From an uncultured Holophagales bacterium (GTDB lineage: Bacteria > Acidobacteriota > Thermoanaerobaculia > UBA5066), in contig CALMDF010000396.1 in assembly GCA_937864895.1 (NCBI GenBank), forward strand, positions 1 to 5,238: a stretch of 5,238 nucleotides of DNA, in the 5' to 3' direction. Shown piece by piece: positions 1-4,496 of the stretch. The notes under the pieces are model-generated. The model did no database searches and was not told where the DNA came from. It saw nothing but the letters and a program-made list of their open reading frames with translations. The position numbers were made by a program, and so were the translations under genes. How positions within the stretch are numbered: position 1 is the stretch's first letter; every line of letters begins with the position of its first letter.

Positions 1-26
1 GCGTCTACCAGTTCCGCCACTTTCGC
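1..26 (-). tRNA. tRNA-Leu, 5' part only (cut by window edge)
   Basis: Read on the minus strand from base 26, the sequence is the 5' end of a tRNA: acceptor strand GCGAAAG, then TGGCGGAA, then the D-loop CTGGTAGACGC. The TGGCGGAA..TGGTAGACGC pattern is typical of bacterial leucine tRNAs (class II, long variable arm). The anticodon, variable arm and 3' end lie beyond the left edge, so the isoacceptor cannot be named. It is on the same strand as the operon but has its own promoter at 43-71, so it is probably a separate transcription unit. Identification as tRNA-Leu rests on 26 bases of pattern recognition; tRNA-Ser is the main alternative, but its D-arm differs. Confidence 0.85.
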
Positions 27-42
27 ACGAGCGGGGAGCGGG

Positions 43-71
43 AGGATACGACGCGTCGGGGGTGGCGTCAA
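43..71 (-). promoter_or_regulatory. sigma-70-type promoter for the tRNA-Leu gene
   Basis: On the minus strand, TTGACG (71-66) is followed after exactly 17 bases by TATCCT (48-43). These match the -35 consensus TTGACA at five of six positions and the -10 consensus TATAAT at four of six. The tRNA 5' end at base 26 lies 16 bases past the -10 box, leaving room for a leader of roughly ten bases. Position, spacing and the downstream stable RNA support a real promoter. No transcript evidence is available here. Confidence 0.65.
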
Positions 72-89
72 ACACCGGAAGCCCTCCGG
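70..89 (-). terminator. weak hairpin that may end the operon transcript
   Basis: Downstream of the last operon gene, the minus strand reads CCGGA-GGGCT-TCCGG (89-75), a 5-bp stem with a 5-base loop, followed by TGTTTG. The stem is short and the T-run has only three consecutive T, so this is a poor intrinsic terminator. It sits immediately upstream of, and partly overlaps, the -35 box of the tRNA promoter. Termination here could instead be Rho-dependent, or the operon could read through into the tRNA. Confidence 0.2.
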
Positions 90-116
90 ACCGCCTCGCC
101 GCCGCGCCGGGCGGGG

Positions 117-458
117 TCAGCCAGCGAGGTACTCCAGGGCGGCCTGGTCGTCGGGGAAGATGCGGATGAGCGTGTCGAGGCGGGTGAGCTTCAGGAGGGC
201 GACGACGCGGTCCTTCGGCCTCACGATGGCCATGCGGCGGTTCCTCTCCTCGAAACGCTGGAGGTAGCCGATGAGCTCGCCCAGGCCGGTGGAGTCGAGG
301 GTGTCGATCTTCTCGAAATCGAGGAGGACCGGTCCCTCGTCCTCCTCGAGGACCTTCGAGAGGAACTCGGAGAACTGGCGTGCGCTCTCCCCCAGCTTGA
401 CGACCCCCTGGATCCTGAGGACGGTCGTGCCGTCGTGCCGCTCCCGGAAGATGATCAC
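117..458 (-). CDS. STAS-domain protein (anti-sigma factor antagonist-like)
   Basis: This is a 113-residue protein consisting of one STAS domain, the usual size for SpoIIAA/RsbV-type proteins. The signature LDSTGLGEL lies at residues 54-62, with Ser56 in the position that a partner kinase phosphorylates in this family. Before it is a beta-rich half (TTVLRIQGVVKL, 11-22) and after it the conserved helix and strand (RRMAIVRP, 74-81). There is no signal peptide or membrane segment, so it is cytoplasmic. The GTG start at 458 is chosen because it overlaps the upstream TGA as GTGA and has GGAGGTG four bases before it; reading further upstream gives only an arginine/proline-rich shadow frame. In this family the unphosphorylated form binds an anti-sigma factor or another switch protein. 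No kinase or phosphatase is in this window, so the partner is unknown. It is probably co-regulated with the PilZ gene just before it. Confidence 0.9.
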   Translation of the reverse strand: MIIFRERHDGTTVLRIQGVVKLGESARQFSEFLSKVLEEDEGPVLLDFEKIDTLDSTGLGELIGYLQRFEERNRRMAIVRPKDRVVALLKLTRLDTLIRIFPDDQAALEYLAG

Positions 459-1168
459 GCTGCACCTCCGGTGACCCTCTCGCGCATCGCGACGAACCGC
501 CCGATCCGGTCGCGGTCGCGGGCCGAAAGCTCGAGGAACCTCAAGCCGAAGACCGGGTGGAACGAGCCCGCCTCGTGAGCCCGCCGGGCGACCTGCCCGC
601 GGCTCTTCACCGAGTCGGTGTCCTCGGGGAGGAAGAACTCCACGTCCACGATCCGGCCGACGTTCAGCTCGCCGTCCACCTCGGCCAGCAGGCCGTTCAC
701 GGAGACGTTCATCGTCTTGCCGTGGACCGTGACGCCCGCCTCGCGCACCTCGTGGACCCGGAGCATGGTGTTCACCTCGCGCCGCTCGGCCACTTCCGTG
801 AGGCGGCGGGCCTTGTCGAGGAGCTCGGCCTCGGGGAAGGGGGCGAGGAGGAAGTCGTTGATGCCCGGGACGAGGCACTCCTCGAGGTGCGTCGACCCGG
901 ACGGGACGACGACCATGATGGAGACGCCGCGCCACCGAGGGAGGGACCTCAGGTGCCGGGCGGCCATGAGCCCCCCCTCGGGGCCGAAGGACTCGTCGAG
1001 GATGACGAGGTCGACCGCAGGCGAGGCCGGGATCGTGTCGAGCCCCTCGATCGTGCCGATCGGCGTGACGAGGTAACTCGCGCCGTCGAGGACGGCCTCG
1101 GCCGGGGAGAGGACCCCGTCCCGCCGGCCCGCGAGGACGACGTGGCGGACCTCGGTCGCGGCTTTCAC
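455..1168 (-). CDS. Degenerate receiver-PilZ fusion protein
   Basis: This 237-residue cytoplasmic protein has two parts. Residues about 7-122 look like a response-regulator receiver fold. AVDLVILDESFGPEGGL (51-67) places Asp58 at the phospho-acceptor position, and GINDFLLAPF (102-111) matches the usual end of the fold. However, the N-terminal acidic pair is replaced (VVLAGRRDG, 10-18) and the conserved lysine of the KPF motif is Ala109. Residues about 126-235 are a PilZ domain: NVSVNG (154-159) fits the (D/N)xSxxG motif, and FGLRFLEL (207-214) is the typical closing strand. The RxxxR half of the cyclic-di-GMP motif is incomplete: ERREVN has Arg129 and Arg130, but the second arginine position holds Asn133 or a neighbour. 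The GTG start overlaps the preceding gene's TGA by 4 bases and has AAGGGGG seven bases upstream. It probably regulates the envelope pathway encoded upstream; whether it binds cyclic-di-GMP is open. Confidence 0.82.
   Translation of the reverse strand: MKAATEVRHVVLAGRRDGVLSPAEAVLDGASYLVTPIGTIEGLDTIPASPAVDLVILDESFGPEGGLMAARHLRSLPRWRGVSIMVVVPSGSTHLEECLVPGINDFLLAPFPEAELLDKARRLTEVAERREVNTMLRVHEVREAGVTVHGKTMNVSVNGLLAEVDGELNVGRIVDVEFFLPEDTDSVKSRGQVARRAHEAGSFHPVFGLRFLELSARDRDRIGRFVAMRERVTGGAA
463..469 (-). promoter_or_regulatory. ribosome binding site of the STAS gene
   Basis: GGAGGTG on the minus strand (469-463) is a 7-base match to the anti-Shine-Dalgarno complement, four bases before the GTG at 458. 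It lies inside the last codons of the PilZ gene (encoding Gly-Gly-Ala). It fixes the STAS start and suggests that ribosomes can initiate there independently as well as by coupling. Confidence 0.6.
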
Positions 1169-1575
1169 GCCGCGGCCCCCTTCTTCACGGTGACGGCCCC
1201 GGAGGCGACCAGCCGGCCTTCGCCGTCGGTGACGACCCCTTCGAACCTCACGATGGAGCCCAGGACGCCCGCGATGCGCACTTCGACCTCCAGGACGTCG
1301 CCGCTCTCGGGCGTCCTGTCGAACGTGAAATCGGAGACCCCCGCGAGGAAGCCGCTGCGGCCGATGCCGGGATCCCCCCCCTCGAGGAGGAGCGCCGCCT
1401 GGGCGACGACCTCGACGAGCGTGAGGGGCGGCAGGAACGAGCCCGCTTCCGTCCTCCTCCCGTTCACGGTGACGAGCGCCCGGACCCGCCCCTCCGCCGG
1501 CCCGCGCTTCTCGACCGTGCGCTCGACGAAGCGGAAGGGGTAGACGTGGGGCAGCTCCTCCCGGCAGGGGTTCAC
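1165..1575 (-). CDS. FabZ/ApeP-like hotdog-fold 3-hydroxyacyl-ACP dehydratase homologue
   Basis: This 136-residue protein is close to the usual FabZ length. The N-terminal LPHVYPF (8-14) matches the LPHxYPF start of FabZ and ApeP-type dehydratases. LTLVEVVAQAALLL (51-64) matches the long hotdog helix with its conserved acid (Glu55) and AQ pair. FLAGVSDFTFDRTPESGDVLEVEV (76-99) matches the second hotdog half of FabZ, with the usual PGD replaced by SGD. The canonical GHFPG loop carrying the catalytic histidine is missing: the region reads EAGSFLPP (43-50), with serine at the histidine position and about five residues fewer before the helix. This layout resembles ApeP-type dehydratases of aryl-polyene clusters more than FabZ. 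It may dehydrate 3-hydroxyacyl-ACP on the neighbouring ACP, act as a non-catalytic partner subunit, or be a thioesterase. The GTG start overlaps the ACP stop by 4 bases; GAAGG precedes it. Confidence 0.75.
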   Translation of the reverse strand: MNPCREELPHVYPFRFVERTVEKRGPAEGRVRALVTVNGRRTEAGSFLPPLTLVEVVAQAALLLEGGDPGIGRSGFLAGVSDFTFDRTPESGDVLEVEVRIAGVLGSIVRFEGVVTDGEGRLVASGAVTVKKGAAA

Positions 1576-1841
1576 GCGGCCTTCGACTCGACGAACTCGC
1601 AGAGGGCGTTCACGGAGGCGAAGGCCTTGACCCCCACCTCCTCGTCCTGGACCTTGATCCCGAACTCTTTCTCGATGCCGAGGACGAGCTCGAGGGCGTC
1701 GATCGAGTCGAGCCCGAGCCCGCCGGGGTCGTCCCCGAAGAGGGGCGCGTCGTCCTTGATGGACGCAGGCTCGATCTCCAGCTTCAGCTGCCGGACGATC
1801 AGCTCCTTCACGCGCCCCTTCAACTCTTCAACCTGCTGCAT
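1572..1841 (-). CDS. Acyl carrier protein (accessory, non-housekeeping type)
   Basis: This is an 89-residue acidic protein with the phosphopantetheine attachment motif GLGLDSIDALEL at 41-52; Ser46 is the expected modified serine. The preceding acidic loop (IKDDAPLFGDDPG, 28-40) and the following helix (VLGIEKEFGIKV, 53-64) are standard for the family. The LFGxxxxGLGLDSIDALEL form is the style of secondary-metabolism and aryl-polyene-type carriers rather than the housekeeping AcpP (DSLDTVEL). It carries growing acyl chains as thioesters in the cytoplasm and should serve the AT and KR upstream and the hotdog protein downstream. The ATG at 1841 is the only ATG start in the FAS-like set and has AAGGAGG four bases before it. 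The frame is open further upstream, but only as an arginine-rich shadow of the KR gene. It is separated from the KR by 71 bases, the widest gap in the operon, which may let it be made at a higher level than its neighbours. Confidence 0.92.
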   Translation of the reverse strand: MQQVEELKGRVKELIVRQLKLEIEPASIKDDAPLFGDDPGGLGLDSIDALELVLGIEKEFGIKVQDEEVGVKAFASVNALCEFVESKAA

Positions 1842-1912
1842 TCCGCCTCCTTCCGGGCGATGGACGAGAGTATACGAGGGCGAAACCCGCGCGACGAGGA
1901 GGAGACTGGGAG
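1842..1912 (-). promoter_or_regulatory. KR-ACP intergenic gap with strong RBS and a possible -10 element
   Basis: This is the only sizeable gap inside the operon. It ends in AAGGAGG (1852-1846), a near-perfect ribosome binding site for the ACP gene. On the minus strand TATACT (1874-1869) resembles a -10 box (five of six consensus bases), but the sequence 17-18 bases upstream (TCGTCG or CTCGTC) is a poor -35. An internal promoter boosting ACP expression is therefore possible but weakly supported; the ribosome binding site is well supported. No terminator-like hairpin with a T-run is apparent. Confidence 0.35.
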
Positions 1913-2656
1913 TCAGCCGACGAAACCGCCGTCGACCCGGATCGTCTGGCCCGTCAGGTAGGCGGCGCCCTCTCCGCAGAGGAAGGAGACGAGGGGCGCG
2001 ATGTCCTCCGGGGTGCCGAAGCGGCGGAGGGGGATCCGCTTCGCGAAGTCCTCCCGGGCCTCCTTCGTCAGGAAGGAAATCATCTCGGTCTCGACGAAGC
2101 CGGGGGCCACGCAGTTCACCGTGACGCCGTACGGGCCGACCTCGGCGGCGAGCGACTTCGTGAACGCCACGAGCGCCCCCTTGGCCGCAGAGTAGTTCGT
2201 CTGGCCCGCGGCGCCGGTCAGGGCGGCGAGGGACGAGATGTTCACGACGCGGCCCCAGCGGCGCCGGAGCATCCCGCGGACGACGGCCTTCGTGGCCCGG
2301 AAGCTGCCGCCGAGGGAGGTGTCGATCACCTCGTCCCAGTGGGCTTCCGGCATGAGGGCGAAGAGGCCGTTCTTCAGCACGGCCGCGTTGTTGACGAGGA
2401 CGTCGATCCCGCCCCGCTCGGCGTCCATGCGGTCCGCGACGGCGGTGATCTCCTCCTTCGAGGTGGCGTCGGCCTTCGCGGCCTCGGCGCTCCCGCCGGC
2501 CTCGGTGACGAGGCGGACCGTCTCGGCGGCGCCGCTCTCGTCGGCCCGGTAGGAGACGAGGACATGGAACCCGTCGGTGGCGAGCCTCCCGGCGATCGCC
2601 CGGCCAATGCCGCGCGAGCCCCCCGTCACCCAGGCGACCTTCTGCCGTTCGGTCAC
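1913..2656 (-). CDS. fabG: 3-oxoacyl-ACP reductase, FabG-like short-chain dehydrogenase
   Basis: This is a 247-residue classical SDR, the standard FabG length. It has the Rossmann nucleotide motif TGGSRGIG (11-18), SYRADES (35-41) after the second strand as in NADPH-using members, VNNAA (88-92), the catalytic Ser142 in NISS, and YSAAK with Tyr155 and Lys159. PGFVETEM (185-192) and YLTGQTIRVDGG (233-244) close the domain. It is expected to reduce 3-oxoacyl-ACP to 3-hydroxyacyl-ACP in the cytoplasm. The fourth member of the usual catalytic tetrad, the Asn of the E. coli FabG segment ETNL, appears to be Ser114 here (DTSLGGSF). The GTG at 2656 overlaps the acyltransferase stop as GTGA and has AAGGAGG seven bases upstream. 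Its placement between an acyltransferase and an ACP argues for a role in a dedicated acyl pathway; whether it is also the organism's housekeeping FabG cannot be told. Confidence 0.9.
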   Translation of the reverse strand: MTERQKVAWVTGGSRGIGRAIAGRLATDGFHVLVSYRADESGAAETVRLVTEAGGSAEAAKADATSKEEITAVADRMDAERGGIDVLVNNAAVLKNGLFALMPEAHWDEVIDTSLGGSFRATKAVVRGMLRRRWGRVVNISSLAALTGAAGQTNYSAAKGALVAFTKSLAAEVGPYGVTVNCVAPGFVETEMISFLTKEAREDFAKRIPLRRFGTPEDIAPLVSFLCGEGAAYLTGQTIRVDGGFVG

Positions 2657-3636
2657 GCGGTCTCCTCCTTCGGCGCGGCCCCGGCGATCGCCTTTCCGGC
2701 GAGCTCTCCGAGGTCCGACGCGAAACGGGCGATTCCAGCCGGATCTTCGAGGACGTCGGCCTTCGAGCGCCGGAGGGTCCAGCGGTGCATCTTCGAGAGG
2801 ACGTCACCCGGCCCGATCTCGGCGAACCGGGTCTCCCCCGCCGCTGCCAGGGCGCCGAGGACGTCGGACCAGCGGGAAGGCCGGGAGATCTGCTTCCCGA
2901 GGACCTGCCGGGCCTCCTCCTCGCTCCTCACCTCCCGCCCGAGCATCGGGGCAAAGAGGGCCGCCCGGCCGGGCCAGGAGAGGCGGACGTTCCGCGCGAC
3001 CCAGGCGGAGAGCTCGTCGGTGACCGGTTCGAGCGCGGGCGAGTGCATGGGCCACCCCAGCGGCAGCGCCTCGGCCTTCAGGGCGCGCAGGGAGAGGTGG
3101 TCGAGGGCCCGGAGGACGTGCTCCCGGCGGCCCGTGAGGACGAACTGCTGGGGGGCGTTCACGTTCCCGATCGCCAGCTCGCGCGGGTCGCGGGTCATGC
3201 GGGAGAGCTCGTTGTTCACTTCGGCCTCCGGGAGACCGATGACGAACCCCATCGTTCCCGCGGGGGCCTTCTCGCGGAGGAGCCGCTCGGCCTCGAGGAG
3301 GACGTCGAGGGCGCTCCAGCGGTCGAGGACGCCCGCGGCGACGAAGGCCGCGTAGGTCCCGAGGCTGTAGCCCGCACAGGCCGAGGGCGCCAGGCCGTGC
3401 TCCGCGGCGAGGACGTCGAGCGCCGCGACCGAGACGGCGAAGACCCCGACCTGGGCCGGGAGGTCGTCGTGGAGGTCGGCACGCCCCTCGCCGAAGAAGA
3501 CGGACGGCAGGTCGACGCCGGTGCGCTCGGCGACCTCCGAGAAGAACGACGCGACGCCGGGGTGGGGGCGGGCGAGCGCCTCCCCCATTCCCGCCTTCTC
3601 CGAGAGCTGGCCCGGGAAGAGCGCCGCGAACTTCAC
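2653..3636 (-). CDS. FabD-like acyl-CoA:ACP acyltransferase with altered active site
   Basis: This 327-residue protein is slightly longer than the usual FabD (about 310). It has the N-terminal FPGQ (7-10) of the oxyanion loop, the nucleophile elbow AGYSLGTYAAF (88-98) with Ser91, and PMHSPAL (196-202) with catalytic His198. The C-terminal FAEIGPGDVLSKM (271-283) matches the family's EIGPGxVL. It is expected to move an acyl group from CoA to the ACP encoded two genes downstream. Departures from malonyl-transferases: GHSLGE is GYSLGT, and the segment that normally carries the malonate-binding Arg (E. coli Arg117, consensus RGxxM) reads EAERLLREKAP (115-125), placing Glu117 at the arginine position and Arg118 beside it. 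Specificity for malonyl is therefore uncertain; another acyl unit or hydrolase-type proofreading is possible. The GTG at 3636 is chosen because homology begins there (KFAALFPGQ) and it overlaps the deacetylase stop as GTGA. The frame stays open upstream to about 4554, but only as a shadow of the deacetylase. Confidence 0.85.
   Translation of the reverse strand: MKFAALFPGQLSEKAGMGEALARPHPGVASFFSEVAERTGVDLPSVFFGEGRADLHDDLPAQVGVFAVSVAALDVLAAEHGLAPSACAGYSLGTYAAFVAAGVLDRWSALDVLLEAERLLREKAPAGTMGFVIGLPEAEVNNELSRMTRDPRELAIGNVNAPQQFVLTGRREHVLRALDHLSLRALKAEALPLGWPMHSPALEPVTDELSAWVARNVRLSWPGRAALFAPMLGREVRSEEEARQVLGKQISRPSRWSDVLGALAAAGETRFAEIGPGDVLSKMHRWTLRRSKADVLEDPAGIARFASDLGELAGKAIAGAAPKEETA
2664..2670 (-). 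promoter_or_regulatory. ribosome binding site of the FabG-like gene
   Basis: AAGGAGG on the minus strand (2670-2664) lies seven bases before the GTG at 2656. It is embedded in the Lys-Glu-Glu codons at the end of the acyltransferase gene. It confirms the GTG start used for the reductase and allows initiation beyond simple stop/start coupling. Confidence 0.65.
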
Positions 3637-4487
3637 GCCGCGACCCCACGCTGCTCCCCGCCGTCGGGGAACGCCTCGGCGAGGGAGACGGACGGGTGCT
3701 TCGAAAGAAGCCGGGTCAGGCGCGGAATCACCCGCTCCCTCCCGCCGAAGTGGACGAGCCGGGCGACGGGAGAAAGGTCCATCGGCGGGTGCTCGTCGTC
3801 GACCTCCCAGGGGTGGAGGTAGAGGACAGGGCTGTCGCCGCCCGCGAGGGCCGCCTCGACGGCCGCCGTCACGCGCGCCTCCCGCGAGAGGCGTGAGGTC
3901 CACCCCCCGCCGAGCATGGCGGGGCGTCCGAAGAACGTCCCGACGAGCGGCGGGACCTCGAGCAGGGGCCCCGCGGGCGTCTCCAGGACGACGGGACGGG
4001 TCGGGTTCGAGGCGTCTCCGATCGGCGGGACGGCGAGAAGCGACGAGTCGACCCGGAAGCCTTCCTCGACGAGCGTCGCGAGATGGGGGCTCGCGGTCGA
4101 GCGGAACGACCACTCGGCGGCGCGATAGGCCGCGACGGTGCCGCTGCCGGCTTTCTCCAGGGCGGCCCGGGCCGACAGGAGGTCGGTGCGGAATTCCTCG
4201 CCGGACAGGACGTTGGCCCGCCGGTGGAGATCGCCGTGGCAGCCCACCTCGTGCCCCGCCGCGACGATCCGCCGGACCAGCCCGGGGTGGCGCCGGGCGA
4301 CCCAGCCGAGGACGAAGAAGGTGGCGCGGGACGACGTCCTTTCCAGGAGGCCGAGGACGCGCTCCGTCGCCGGGACGACCCTGGAGGGGAACGTGTCCCA
4401 GCGGACGGGGACGTCGTACTCCGGGTGGCCGCAGACGTGGAACCACTCTTCGACGTCGACGGTGAGAACGAGCCTCGGGCCGGGCAT
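3633..4487 (-). CDS. Polysaccharide deacetylase, NodB fold, XrtA/PEP-CTERM-locus-like
   Basis: This 284-residue protein has no signal peptide or membrane segment. It begins directly with the first catalytic motif LTVDVEEWFHV (8-18), where the DVE(D/E) form with Asp11 and Glu13 is typical of the exosortase-locus deacetylase subfamily. ATFFVLGWVA (55-64) is the usual strand after it. HEVGCHGDLHRR (79-90) supplies the metal ligands His84 and His88. AYRAAEWSF (120-128) matches the third motif, with Arg122. VLYLHPWEVDDEHP (221-234), with His225, matches the family's fyHPWExDp block. Members remove N- or O-acetyl groups from sugars of exopolysaccharide or lipid-linked precursors; with no export signal it probably acts in the cytoplasm. 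The ATG at 4487 lies 9 bases after the glycosyltransferase stop, with no clear Shine-Dalgarno. Its stop overlaps the acyltransferase start by 4 bases. Freeing a sugar amine next to acyl-chain genes would suit later N-acylation, but that is inference. Confidence 0.88.
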   Translation of the reverse strand: MPGPRLVLTVDVEEWFHVCGHPEYDVPVRWDTFPSRVVPATERVLGLLERTSSRATFFVLGWVARRHPGLVRRIVAAGHEVGCHGDLHRRANVLSGEEFRTDLLSARAALEKAGSGTVAAYRAAEWSFRSTASPHLATLVEEGFRVDSSLLAVPPIGDASNPTRPVVLETPAGPLLEVPPLVGTFFGRPAMLGGGWTSRLSREARVTAAVEAALAGGDSPVLYLHPWEVDDEHPPMDLSPVARLVHFGGRERVIPRLTRLLSKHPSVSLAEAFPDGGEQRGVAA

Positions 4488-4496
4488 GGCGCCGGA

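Noticed and set aside
117..935. A 272-residue protein ending in the STAS domain
   Set aside because: The N-terminal half is an arginine/glycine-rich shadow of the PilZ gene. The real start is the GTG at 458, with GGAGGTG before it.
1572..2807. A 411-residue protein ending in the ACP
   Set aside because: Everything before the ATG at 1841 is a low-complexity shadow of the FabG-like gene. The ACP has its own ribosome binding site and ATG.
557..3822. Long plus-strand open frames (for example 557-1543, 2339-3355 and 2785-3822)
   Set aside because: They lie antisense to well-supported genes, have biased shadow-like composition and show no recognisable domain. Long antisense frames are expected in very GC-rich DNA.
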